From contig JAFCIZ010000005.1 in assembly GCA_017871115.1 (NCBI GenBank), positions 682,001 to 746,000 on the forward strand: 64,000 bases of DNA, in the 5' to 3' direction. Both the position numbers and the translations under genes were made by a program. Positions within the stretch are counted from its first letter, which is position 1. Each line of letters starts with the position of its first letter. The notes beneath the pieces were generated by a model, which was not told the origin of the DNA, made no database searches, and saw only the letters and a list, made by a program, of their open reading frames with translations. Of the stretch, positions 48,083-59,949 are shown piece by piece. This DNA comes from Cunninghamella blakesleeana. Taxonomy: Eukaryota; Mucoromycota; Mucoromycetes; Mucorales; Cunninghamellaceae.

Positions 48083-51000
48083 CTAACGATAGTTAGGTTT
48101 TGATCTCGATAAAACAAATACACCAAGTATGGTGACACCCAAAAAGGCTATAGCAGCCGGTAATAAAAGTTCTTGAGGAATGCCAGCAAATTCTACAGGT
48201 TTGTTGTTATTATTATTTCGTCTTTTTATGGATCGCTTTGATTTTTTTGAATGTCTATGTAATTCTTCATCGTCATCTTCATCATATTCATCGTCATAAT
48301 CGTCATCATCTTCTTCTTCATCATCTTCTTGATCAATAGTCTCTTTATTTTTTACCATTTCACGTGGTTGAGTATGTTTATGTTCATCTAAGGAAGCTCT
48401 TTGATTAAAATGATGATCTTCTATAATAGGTGTTGGGGTGGTTGGGCTCTTCATAGATGAGTCTAATGCTAATACAGATGTTGAATCATGTTGTACTAAA
48501 GTAGAAGTAGGTGTAGGTGCCATACGATCAATCACAACTAATTTGATACGATCCAATCCCATTTTACGTGCCATTTGTAATGCTTCTGTGACATCTGCAT
48601 CTGAATACATTAATATTTCATCCCCTTCATCATCCACATAAGACACTGATAACCAATCTGATGTTCCATCGTCTTCTTCTAAGCCAGTTACTGTTAAATG
48701 ATCTGCAATGATTTTTGTTCTAATAGTATCCACAACTTGTTGGTAAGTTGGTGTATCTGAAAGAATAAATCGATGGCTTTGTCCATTAGGTAATTTATAT
48801 TTAAAGGCAATTTTTTCTTCTTCTACTTCTACATTAGTCTTTGAATGATTTGATTTTTTAGTTCGATGAGATGATGATGTTGCTGAATGTGAATCGTCTC
48901 CATTAGCTTTATTGAGTACCATACTTGCTGATTCATTGGGTGTGATTTCAGGGAATTCTTGTATATTTGCATCTGGTGATATAGCATTGCGTCCTCTTAC
49001 TTGACTTGGTGGTTGCTGAAGATGATGATTACCATTATGCTGATGTTGAGAAGCTGTATGTGATTGAGAATAAGAATCTGATAATTGTGATTCAGTTTCA
49101 GTTGGATCATTAGCACCAAAACTATCCCAGAATCTTGACCACATAGGACCTATTTATAAATGATAAAAAAAGTATAAAAAGAAAAAATGAGTAAATGATT
49201 ATTATTAATTAGTAATTTCTATAAATAAATAAATTATAATTTTACCTTCACCGTCATTTCCTTTAATACTATTAATCTAATATCATTTACATAATATAAA
49301 TATATAAAAATATATATATATTAATTCTTTATTCGTTTTATATAAATATGTAAACTTTTTTATGTAATTTTGATTAATATTTCTAGTATTGCCATAATTA
49401 TTTACCTGCTCTAATGTTACATAAGTAAGTTTTAATACATCAACAACACCAACAATAGAACCTTCATCCAAAACAGGTAAATTTAAATAGTGGCCATCTA
49501 TAATATATATAATAATAATAGTAATAATAATAATTAGCTAATCTAATAATTGCTCATTTAAAATAATGACGGTTATACATGTATTTATAAATTTATATTT
49601 ACCGTTCATTCTACGTAATGCTTCCATGATAGTTGTTTGAGGATTAGCACAGTCAGGATTGGGAGTCATGACACGAATTACAGAACAGTTATCAGGAGAT
49701 AAGCCTGCAGCTATAACACGTAAAACTATATCTTTACTAGAAAAAATAAATAAATGAATGAATTAATAATAGTGATAATGAAAATAATCATAATAGTAAT
49801 AGAAAACTTTTATATTAGAAAAGTATATAGTTAATTCACTTACGTTGTAAAGATCCCAGCTAAGCCTCCACCTTTTTCAGTTACAAGTACAGCAGTAGTA
49901 CGAAAATCTTTCATGACTCTAGCGACTTCTCTAACATTTGTTTTTACATTGACTTCGGCGGGTGAGGTACCATCCAAAACCGAATTTAAATCAGGACAGG
50001 ACATACGATCACGTAGCACTTCCATATATTGTACTAATTGAACAGGACCATTTGACCATTCACGTTCTACACCTTGTAATGCATCATATAACTTTTGAGA
50101 AGATCCAAACGCTCTTTCCATTTTATCCAAGGCTTCATATAAACATTTTGTAATATCCAATAATCCAAATATATCCCCTTCATCATTACATACTGGTAAA
50201 TGGCGGAATCCACGAGAAACCATTAAATTTAAAGCATCCGTTGCATTAGTATCGGCTGTTACACACATAGGTGTTTTCGTCATGATGTCAGACACAGTTG
50301 TACTCCTAATATAGTTTAATCACGTTTTTTTTTTTTTTTTATTAGTATGATCATTTTTTCTTTTTTTTTTGTTCCGATAATCTACCCAAAATTGGTCAAC
50401 CTTTTTTTCTTTTTTTCTTTTTTTTATAACTCTATTGTTCTTATCATTATTTTATTTATTATTTTTATTTACCTTGGATCTAAACCGTCTGCAACAACTC
50501 TATATGCGAGATCTTTAGCCTAAGCATATGAATTATTATATAGATAAACAAATAAAATAGTTTAAATAAGTAAACGTGATATATATAAATATACATATTT
50601 ATATTATGATTATTTTTAGTATTTACTGTTTACATCATAAAACAAACCATAAAAAGAATGTAAACATGAAACAATAAACCCTCTTTTTAATCAAAATAAT
50701 TCTATTGTTTTACATATATATAGCTATATTACCGTAAAGATACCACTGAGGTGAGCATTTTCATCCACTACAAGCACACAATCGCCACGTTTAGCGGCCA
50801 TCAATTGGGCAGCTTCAATAACCAATAAATGTTCTTTTACTGTTAAAGCTTGAGTAGGTCTTAAAGCTGAAACGGTACCTGGTACTTTTCTACTATGACG
50901 AATTTTGCTTGCGCTTTGTTTTTTTTTAGAAAGTTCTTGTTCTAGTTTTCTTCGTATTTGCTTGATAATGATAATAAAGATAAGAATAAAAGATGGAATA

Positions 51001-51195
51001 GATACAAGTTAGATTATATGAATACTATTAAAAGGCCTTTTTATTGTATTGCATTTCTCTTTCTTTTCCATATTTTTGTTACTATACCTCATCTTTCTTA
51101 GATTGGCGTTGTCGACTTCCAATACTAGCTGATTCAGAGGCGTCAGGGCGGTTAGAGACTACAGAAGGTAAACGAGACCTATGCTTTGTAGCCAT
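48083..51195 (-). CDS. CBS-domain and PB1-domain membrane-anchored protein
   Basis: Eight minus-strand exons: 51088-51195, 50733-50960, 50473-50519, 49844-50305, 49603-49736, 49406-49497, 49246-49276 and 48083-49149. All are in frame and give 722 residues. Four CBS motifs in two Bateman modules bind adenosyl ligands in related proteins (ALTVKEHLLVIEAAQLM; SDIMTKTPMCVTADTNAT; VNVKTNVREVARVMKDF; IRVMTPNPDCANPQTTIM). A PB1 domain follows (FKYKLPNGQSHRFILSD ... SYVDDEGDEILMYSDADV), then an acidic run and a basic stretch, and a C-terminal membrane helix (LLLPAAIAFLGVTILGVFVL). The same layout occurs in fission yeast Mug70-type CBS/PB1 proteins. One exon is only 31 bp. The partner of the PB1 domain is unknown. 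Tail-anchored topology is inferred. Confidence 0.88.
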
Positions 51196-54100
51196 TGTAT
51201 TATACTAATTGTGTACTTTTTTTTAAAATAAAATAAAAGAGTAAGAAAAAGGGAAAAAAGAAAATAAAAATTTTTTAAAAAATTATCCCCTGGCTGGATT
51301 TTAAAAAATAAATAAATTTTATCAAAAGCAAATTCAAAAATAAACTATAATTTTATTAATTCAATATATTTAAAATAAAAAATAATAAACTTACATGTTT
51401 ATATATTATTTATTAAAATAATCTAATGATAAAAAGGTTTTTATTTATAAATTTCTAACATTTTGAGTATGATTATTTATTTATACCTAATTGTTTATTT
51501 ACTAAAAATGATGATTGCTGTAAAAGTTTTATATTTATAGAATTACTATATTAAAATGGTACTGATTAATAATATTCTTGATGGAGAAATGATTACCATG
51601 CATAATACAAGTTATATATTTAGATTTTTAAGAAAAGCTCTTGTTCCCTGGGAGGGGGAGGGAATTACTAGTACTACTGAAAATTCATATGCGCATTAAT
51701 TATCCATCTAAATACAACAACTATTTCATTTTACCAATTTGATTTCCTAATTCATAGTAATTATATTTTATCTTTTTCTAAGAATCTACATTATGCATAT
51801 TCTACAACTGAATTTAAATTATTTTTTATAATTGTTGTCAATAAAAAAAAAGTATAGATTGGTAGCTAAAAACTTGTTTGGAGTAAGTAATTGATAATTA
51901 TTCACATAAAGATGATCCATATTAAGGGGAATATTATTGACGGTATTTCATAATAATATAAATTTTTAACAAGTTTAAGGGGTGTCGTTTATAAAGTTGA
52001 TCAACTGAAATTTTTTAAAGTTGTTCATATTAATATATTTATTTTTTTCACATTAATACATTGACAAGAAACAGCGAGTGATATATGTATGTATGTTTGT
52101 ATGTATGTATGTATGTATATATATGTAGTAGTATTCATAATAAATATAATATCCAACAATGAATAATAGATAATTACCGATGCAATGTTTGTAATTATAA
52201 TTTGATTTTAAAAGCTGATCATCATTCTATTTCATTTTAGTGTTTATATTCCTAATCAAATCCGTTTCTGTAGTAGTGTGCTTGATGTTGTACTATTGCT
52301 AAAATTATTTTAATTCTGATATTATTAATAAATGAATTGTACAGCTATAATATAAATATATACATGACATTTTTTAATAATAAAATATAAATTAAAAGTG
52401 GCATACGTCCACATATTTATTTTTATAAACAATATACCGTTGTAGTAATATATTATTATAATAAGGTGCGAGTAAAAAAAATAAATAATAAAAATAAAAA
52501 AATGCTACCTTCAACATAGTTCAACGTAAAGATTTGATAAATGTAAAATAGCTATTAAAAATATTAACATATAAAGCGTAACTCAATTATAAATGAGTAT
52601 ATATACATATACATATTATAGTTATTTTTTTTAAAAAAAAATAGTAAGAGGAAGAAAAAGTACACAATGAAAAAAATCATTTTTTTAAAGCGTATTCTGG
52701 ATCTTAATTTTTCCTAAAATAGAAAACAAGTGATCCAACAATCTCTTAGCTGAGTTTTACCCCAAACTAAAGAAATGCGTCCCACAGAAAGATTGCATAA
52801 ATTTATTAATATTGAAACAAAACTATAAATCAGTATAAAATAAAAATAACTAAAGAGCAATAAAACAAAGAAGTGAAAAAAAAGCCATTAGTACTTTCAT
52901 CATAAATTGCAGAAATAACTATTTAAACAAATATGATGTTATATATCTTTCATATAGCTATATAAATCATAAAATTGTTAACAGAGAAAATAGACAAAAT
53001 GCAAGGCAAAAAGTGAGAGTAAAACAGTAACAAAGATAGAAAGGATAAGAACTTGATGGATTTTTTTTTCTTTTTCTTTTTATCAATTGTTTGATCATTT
53101 TTTTTATGAGGTATAGATTGGAAATTACCTTTCATTTTATTTTATGAATTGTTAAAAATAATAACAGGAAATAGATGTTCTCATCGTATTGTTCTATGGA
53201 ATGTACAAAGAAATGAAACTGGGGATAGTCAATTACAAGAACAATTACAATGAATGAGGAAAATCCAACAATCATTTACAAATTGAAATGTTACATTAGT
53301 TTCTTTTTACCAAGCACTCTACGAATACATAAGAAAAAATAGAAACAATAATCAAGATGCTATTACAGGATGTGTTCAAGGAATGTTGTTGCAAAGTAAC
53401 GTTTCATATGTAATACATTAAACTTGAACTCTATATACCAATTTATATTCTTTTGTAGAAAATACAATTTATATAAAGTATTTGATATATATTGATCAGT
53501 ATATTTGATTTAATAGTAGTATAATTGATTGATTAATTCTACTTTAAAGCAGTTATTATTAATATAAATGGTACAATTGCCGGGTTTCTTTTTAAATTAC
53601 TTATCAAATACATCAATATTTATTTAATATTTTCTTCCTACTTGTAATAGTGATTATCATCACCATCATCGTTTTAATTTTTTAAAAAATATGCGGATTT
53701 ATAAATGCCGTACCAATATATAAATATTTAAAACATGTAATATAACGTTGTTTCCTTTTAATAAAACTATTTTTGGTACAAAACACTCTTTTCATTTTCA
53801 AGAACTGTGGCCCCGAATATACGCATATTTATATAATATTATATGGTTGAAGTTATAATATAATATTTGAATTTTCCTACTTTTCTCTTTTGTGTTTTAA
53901 AACAAATATATTTTGAGTTTTATCTAAATGTCATAGTTTAAAAGATTACAATTCTAAATAAATGTTTTTCTATAGCATTTTCCGGAAAACATAATATATT
54001 AAAGATTTTCAAAAAAAATAGAGATATTAAGATAAATTGGTAAGTTTATATTTTCAACTTAAATAATAAATATATAAAAAATACATAAAAATAATGAAAA

Positions 54101-54294
54101 AGAAAGAGACATTCTCATTTTATATCTAAAAAATGTAACTCCGATTTTAATCATTGGTGGCTTGTTTTTGCGGCCTGGCTAAAGTAGAGATGAATATTTA
54201 GTCGAGGCTCATTTTTTTTTTATTTTCACTCTCTTTTTTCCCTTACCTTTTTTTATATATAATATATAATATATTAATATAAATATATAATACC
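51196..54294. other. 3.1-kb intergenic region with one coding relic
   Basis: No intact gene. At 53166-53420 a plus-strand frame reads ITGNRCSHRIVLWNVQRNE ... VSFYQALYEYIRKNRNNNQ, interrupted by two stops (about 53251 and 53290). It looks like a decayed exon of unknown family. A GTAT microsatellite lies at 52086-52124, and a G-rich patch (CTGGGAGGGGGAGGG) at about 51650. The last 80 bp before uS11m hold a pyrimidine tract. Confidence 0.4.
52086..52124. repeat. TATG tetranucleotide microsatellite
   Basis: About nine TATG/TATGT units with one T substitution, in intergenic DNA. Simple sequence, likely variable in length. Confidence 0.85.
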
Positions 54295-55059
54295 ATGTTA
54301 TCAGTTTGCAGACGAACAGTTAATAATATTACTCCTAATTCATTAAGATTTATTAGTCAACAACAGCAACAACAACGATGGAATAGTAGCAATAATAATA
54401 ATAACACACCTTTAAATAACGATACTAATAATAATGAAACTGTCAAATCAGAAGTAGACGAACGCTTTCAAGGTTTATTAAATGCTTTTGATACGAGTGC
54501 TTCCAAACAAAATAAAATTAATAATAATAATACTCTCGATGCCACACCCATTTCAGCTGTTGAAGGGATTACCAATATTCTCCAAGAATCTTCCAATAAA
54601 CAACAGCAACAACAAAATAATAATACCTCTTTATTCAATGGTACAAATAATAATAATAATACTTTCGATATGAATCATATAACTCTTGGATTATCATCTT
54701 TGACACATGCACCTTATCAATTACATGTGAACGCTTCTTTTAATAATACTATTATCACGTTAACTCGACCCAATGGATCACCTTTAATAACCACTTCAGG
54801 GGGTAGCGCAGGATTTAAAAAGGCTCAACGTAGTGGATATGAAGCCGCTCATCAAGCTTCTATTCAACTTTTAGAAAAAATGCAAGCTAAAAATTTACAA
54901 GTACCTAATATTCATATTGTTTTAAAAGGCTTTGGTCCTGGTCGTGATGCTGCTTTTAAGGCTTTAGTGGCTGGTGCTTCTTGGAATATTCGTCGTATCA
55001 CTGATGCTACACCTATACCTTTTGGTGGTTGTCGACCAAAGAAAGCTAGACGTCTTTAA
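54295..55059 (+). CDS. Mitochondrial small-subunit ribosomal protein uS11m
   Basis: An intronless gene of 254 residues. The last 120 residues are a complete uS11 domain (LHVNASFNNTIITLTRPNG, GSAGFKKAQRSGYEAAHQAS, GFGPGRDAAFKALVAG, ending GGCRPKKARRL), which binds 16S-type rRNA at the platform of the small subunit. The N-terminus is basic and Ser/Arg-rich without acids at first (MLSVCRRTVNNI), fitting mitochondrial import. About 100 residues of Asn/Gln-rich linker separate the presequence from the domain, a lineage-specific insertion of low complexity. The bacterial-type domain plus presequence distinguishes it from cytosolic uS11. Confidence 0.94.
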   Translation: MLSVCRRTVNNITPNSLRFISQQQQQQRWNSSNNNNNTPLNNDTNNNETVKSEVDERFQGLLNAFDTSASKQNKINNNNTLDATPISAVEGITNILQESSNKQQQQQNNNTSLFNGTNNNNNTFDMNHITLGLSSLTHAPYQLHVNASFNNTIITLTRPNGSPLITTSGGSAGFKKAQRSGYEAAHQASIQLLEKMQAKNLQVPNIHIVLKGFGPGRDAAFKALVAGASWNIRRITDATPIPFGGCRPKKARRL

Positions 55060-55958
55060 ATAAATTATAATAAATAATAATAAAAGAATAAATATCAATA
55101 TAGATTTATTTGTATGCTATTTTTTTTTTTATACTTTTATATATATTCATTCCTTCATTATTATTTTGTATTGTGTAGATAGATAAAAAAACATTTTTTT
55201 CTTTATATTAATAAAAAATCATTAATAAATACAGTAATAAAAAAAAACTTTTAATAGTGTACCTTTTTTTTTTTTAAAAAAAAAAAAAACAAGATATATT
55301 TATAGTATTACATATCAAAATACTTTAATATTATGCACACATACATACATATATAATATTATATTACGCTATGCTTTATAATACGATTTTAATATATAGC
55401 TAATAATTGTAATGATAATGACCGTGAGCTTCACCATAATACAATTTTGGTCAAGGTTAGCGGTGGTTTAAAAATTTATCATTATTCTACATAGCAAAAC
55501 TTACTATTTTTTTTCTTTCCTTCCACTTTTCTTTTTCTTTTCCTTTTTTCTATTTTAAAATAAAATACATTTATATTTTAAATTTATTTACAAGCATTTT
55601 ACTAGTAGAATGACTAAATAAATAAACATAGTTCTATCTTTTCTATTCAAAAGTAGTCTTAAAAACTGGATTATCAAAAGAAAATGTTACCAGTAAATTA
55701 TTATTTATTTTTTATTCAAAAATTATTAATGCTCATTTGCATGGTTGTTTGAATTATATTAAAAATATATAGAAATAAATAAAAATTATTTTTTTGATAT
55801 GAATGAAAAAAAAAAAAAAAAAACTTTATTTCATTTTTTAAAAAATCCAGGCTTCTGGTACGCGCACAAAATTTTTTTTAAAAAAATTGCCTCCACTTAT
55901 TTTTTTTCCCTTTTCTTTTTCAATTTTATTTTATCAATAAAAGATAAAATTTATTACC
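55060..55958. other. intergenic, no gene seen
   Basis: 3' flank of uS11m and 5' flank of EF-P. AT-rich with poly-T/poly-A runs. A Lys/Phe-rich frame across 55799-56023 overlaps the EF-P start in another phase and is spurious. Confidence 0.5.
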
Positions 55959-56959
55959 ATGTTATTAAATACTATAAGAGCTCTCAATGCGACTTCAACA
56001 AGATTGTCACCTGTTGTATATAAAGGAATGGATGTTTACAGTAAACGATTTTATAAACTTAGTGTTGGATCTATAAAAAAAGGACAAATTGTTCAATTTA
56101 AAGATAAAGCCTGGAGAGTACTTAATAGAGATCAATCTTCTTCAGGAAGAGGTGGTGCTGTTATCAAGGTAAAATAAGTGAATAATTATATATTAAATTG
56201 TTGAATCATTATATATATTCATTTAAATATTATTAATATTATTACCATATATTGTGGTTTTAAAGATGGAAATTCAAGATATCAAATCCATGGCTAAATC
56301 AAATGAACGTTTCAAGTCTAATGACACTTTAGAAAGTAAGAAAAATAAATTATTTGCATTTATAAAAAATATAAAAAGATAAAGATATACATGTGTTTAT
56401 GTTAAATAGAACAAATAACAATAATAAATAAATATTATTATTTTTATTTACTAGTTTTAAATTTACAAGACGAAAGTTATCAGTATTTATACTCAGATGG
56501 CAACCAAGTACATTTATTACACCCTGAAACTTTTGATGAAATCACTTTAACTGCAGATATGTGTGAAGGTGGTGAAAAATCAGCAGCTATGCTTGAAGGT
56601 AATGATAATTTAAGAAAAATTAGCTAAAACTTTTTATTTTTATTTCAATTACATAATATTACTATTTTACGATCTGATTTATATATTTATATCCAAATCT
56701 AGATAATATGCCTATTGCTATTAGCTTTTTGACTACTCCTGAAGAAGGAAGACAGCCTGTCGCATTTAAATTACCAGGAAACTACACATATACAGTTGAA
56801 TCTGTTATAGAAAGAGCAGGACAAGCAGCAAAAGGAACAGTATATAAAACAGCATCGCTTACGAATGGTGCCAAGTTACAAGTACCTGAATTCGTTCATG
56901 AAGGTGATCGCATTTTAGTAGATATAGAAAATATGAGATATATGAAAAGAGAACTATAA
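55959..56959 (+). CDS. Elongation factor P, probable mitochondrial form
   Basis: Bacterial-type EF-P, which relieves ribosome stalling at proline runs. Four exons, 55959-56168, 56266-56335, 56455-56598 and 56703-56959, give 226 residues: about 35 N-terminal residues rich in Arg/Ser/Thr without acids until residue 25 (MLLNTIRALNATSTRLSP), then a full three-domain EF-P. Domain I has GSIKKGQIVQFKDKAWRVL and the loop SSGRGGAVIKVK; domain II has YSDGNQVHLLHPETFDEI; domain III has IERAGQAAKGTVYKTASL and VPEFVHEGDRILVD. The loop-tip position that is Lys34 in E. coli EF-P is Arg64 here. Arg at this site is the form rhamnosylated by EarP in some bacteria. Fungal EF-P is distinct from cytosolic eIF5A. 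Mitochondrial targeting is inferred. Confidence 0.92.
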
Positions 56960-57702
56960 TTGGTAAAATATATATATATATATACATATACATACATATA
57001 CATATTTTAGATTTAAAAATGCTTATATTTTGCAACTTAAATAGAAAAATAAATTGATATTATATAAATATATAAGGACATGTATGATGCTCCAATTAAA
57101 AATGACTAGATTCAAAAGTTTAAATAATGAGAGGGTATGTATAAGGATAAAATGGCCCAATATGCATAATCATGTCAAAATCTAATGGGAAAGAATCAGT
57201 TCAATAAATAAAACTAAAAAATAAACGAATAGATTATCAAAATTATTATAAAAATATAAAATATCCCATTACTTATTGTCGCTATTACCATTTTTAATAC
57301 TTTTTACTAGTATAATATATATACATTTTAATTTGTCCGTGCAATCATGATGATTAAAATAAATAACAGCTGTTAATATTACATAATAATAGTAATAAAA
57401 TGATCCATCCATTCACAAAAGTTCCAAACATAAGTTGTATGAATATACGTGTTTTTTTTAAAAAAAAGGATGAATACTTTTTTCTTTATTATTGTTGCCC
57501 GAAAAATGACCTTTTTTTTGTGATTTACGGTTTTTAGAAAAGAAAAAAAAAACTGGTTTGCAAAAAAAAACTATTATTGAATATATGTATATATATATAT
57601 ATAAATATAAGAGAAATATCAGAGAAATAATAATAATAATAATAATACTAACAATAAAAAGGTGAATCATGATAAATAATGGTGTAAAAATATTTATTGT
57701 AT
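56960..57702. other. convergent intergenic spacer
   Basis: Separates the 3' ends of EF-P and SmB. Contains a TA/CA tract at 56964-57008 and an AAT microsatellite near 57628-57646. No gene or RNA recognised. Confidence 0.5.
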
Positions 57703-58950
57703 TTATTGAGGTGGAGGTGGAGGAGGACGGAAACCAGGTGGTGGTGGACGAGCAAAGTTTCCAGGTGGTGGAGGCTAAAAAAAAGAATACACATAAAAAA
57801 ATATTAAGATTAGTTCAAGAGAATATCAATATATATATGTATATTTATATATTATAATATAATAAAAATAATAAAAACAATACCATTCCAGGTCTAAATC
57901 CAGGTGGTGGAGGCTAGTAAAAATGATAAAATAAAACATGAGTGTAATCAATATCATGTATTAATTCTATTTATATTATTTTTTTTTATCTTTTTATTTA
58001 TTTATTTATTTACCATGCCAGGTCTAAATCCAGGTGGTGGTCTAAATCCAGGTGGTGGAGGCTATAATATAAAATAACAAAAATAATAATAATAATAAAG
58101 AAATTAACATCAATATGCCTATTGCTTTTATTTTTCTAATTGTTTTTATTAAGTAATAGTATACTTACACCTCCAGGCATTGGTGGTCTACCGTATGGAA
58201 TAGGAGGAGATTGGAATCCAGGACGAGGAGGGGGCATCATCTAATATAATATATATGAAGTAATAATAATAATAATAATATAAAAACGAATTAATACAAA
58301 TATTCTAAAATCATCTTTCACTTTTTTATGCCGCTATATTTCGTTGTAATTCATATTAAATGATATTATATATATGTAATAAATAACTTACACCGCCAAC
58401 ACCACGGACAGGTCCAGCTAAACCAACCATAGGAGCATTAGCAGGTGGAGCAATAGGTAAACCACGACCAGCAGGCTAATTATTTTTCATTATTATTAGT
58501 TGTTGATCATATATATTATTATTATTATTTATGGATATATAAATATATAAAATAGTTAAAAAAATATATAAATTAGTATTATACATTTCATAATGCCCTA
58601 ACTCAATAGTATAAATATAATAAAAATAAAAGACTTACTCTTCCAATACCAGGACCAGCTGTCATAGTAGTTCTACCTCTAGCTTCATCAGCAGATGGAG
58701 GAGGAGGACCATCAATACTTATACTAACAATAGTTTCTCCACGTAAAATAACTAAACCTAAAGTTCTTTTAATTTCTTGTTCTTTTTGATCCTTTGCATC
58801 ATTCTTTTTTCCTTTTGGTTTGATCTTGCGAAACTCTTCACAATCTGCCAATACAAGATTCATGTGTTTATCAAAAGCTAACATTTGTCCAGTCAATACA
58901 CGTGCATCGGATAATGTTACCCGAAGTCGGTAATTGACAATATTCGTCAT
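57703..58950 (-). CDS. SMB1: Small nuclear ribonucleoprotein SmB
   Basis: Core spliceosomal Sm ring protein. Six minus-strand exons, 58639-58950, 58392-58475, 58169-58240, 58014-58061, 57884-57913 and 57703-57774, give 205 residues. Every junction is phase 0. Sm1 lies in NYRLRVTLSDARVLTGQML and Sm2 in LGLVILRGETIVSIS; between them is a basic insertion (KIKPKGKKNDAKDQKEQE). The tail is Pro/Gly/Arg-rich, with PPPPGFRPPPGFRPGM in exon 4, a near-identical PPPPGFRPGM unit as the whole of exon 5, and PPPPGNFARPPPPGFR in exon 6. Such tails bind WW/GYF domains in other eukaryotes. The exon 5 coding length is only 30 bp. Phase-0 introns between like repeats would let exons be skipped or duplicated without a frameshift. 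Confidence 0.95.
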
Positions 58951-59487
58951 CTTTGAAGTTTTCGACTAACAAATAATAGTGTGATATTGTGTGCGTACAT
59001 GTGTGTATATTTATGTGTGCATGTGTTGGGAGCAAATATATAAAATAATAATAGTAATACAAAAAGATAGAATAGATGAGTATATATAAATATGAATAGA
59101 TTGTTTTGATGTTGAACGCGACTAAAAAAACTATTCTATTTTTTTTATTATGTATCAATTAAATATTATTTATTATACGCCTTTAATTATGTTATCCTTA
59201 CCATGTTTAAAATATATTAATTTGTTTCCGCACGTTAAGTGTGAGGAAAACGATATAATATAAATAATAATAAATGAAAAAAAGGAAACTAAAAAAAAGA
59301 GAAAAAATATTCTGCGGATAAAAAAAAAGCAAATGGGATATAAAATTAAAAACCTACAGCAGTGAGGCTTTTCTCCCCAGTCACCCTCGGAGTTGTAAAT
59401 TTTTTAGGTGGTTAAAAAAATGAACCTTTTTATTTTTTTTTTTTCTCCCCACTCTATTTTTTTGAATACATAAATTAATTCAACAAT
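58951..59487. other. divergent promoter region of SmB and uS8m
   Basis: A 537-bp spacer shared by two divergent housekeeping genes. A GC-richer patch at about 59350-59395 (CTACAGCAGTGAGGC and CCCAGTCACCCTCGG) stands out from the AT background and is a candidate bidirectional control element. A TGTGTG-rich patch lies near 58979-59030. Confidence 0.4.
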
Positions 59488-59949
59488 ATGCCTAAAGTTT
59501 TTGATCTTTGTGCACGTATACAAAATGGATTTAGAGCACGACTTCAAACCATTGCAGTACCTGAAACAAAAATGAATCTTGCTATTACAAATATTTTATA
59601 TAAAGAAGGATTTATAACTTCAGTTGTGCGTGGTAATCATGTTGGTCCAGATAATATGTATACACCTACAACACCTGCAAATGTAGCTACTCGACGATTA
59701 TGGTTACAACTTAAATATAAAGAAAATCAACCAGTACTCAATAGTATGTCTGTCATTAGCAAACCATCCAAAAAAGTAACCTATACAGTTAATGAAATGA
59801 AAAATATGGCCAGTGGACGTAGAGCTAAATTCATTGCACCTTTACAACCTGGAGAAATCGCTATTATGAATACTAATCGTGGTGTTATGGATTTATATGA
59901 AGCTATTGAAAAGAATGTTGGTGGTGAAGTATTATGCCGTGTCAACTAG
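59488..59949 (+). CDS. MRPS8: Mitochondrial small-subunit ribosomal protein uS8m
   Basis: An intronless gene of 153 residues, the size of fungal mitochondrial S8. Features: FDLCARIQNGFRARLQTIAV near the N-terminus (rRNA-binding helix and strand), ILYKEGFITSVVRG, LQLKYKENQPVLNSMSVISK, then the conserved end IAIMNTNRGVMDLYEAIEK and NVGGEVLCRVN. No long presequence is needed; the yeast homologue also has a short N-terminus. A pyrimidine tract (59430-59462) precedes the start. Divergent from SmB. Confidence 0.93.
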   Translation: MPKVFDLCARIQNGFRARLQTIAVPETKMNLAITNILYKEGFITSVVRGNHVGPDNMYTPTTPANVATRRLWLQLKYKENQPVLNSMSVISKPSKKVTYTVNEMKNMASGRRAKFIAPLQPGEIAIMNTNRGVMDLYEAIEKNVGGEVLCRVN

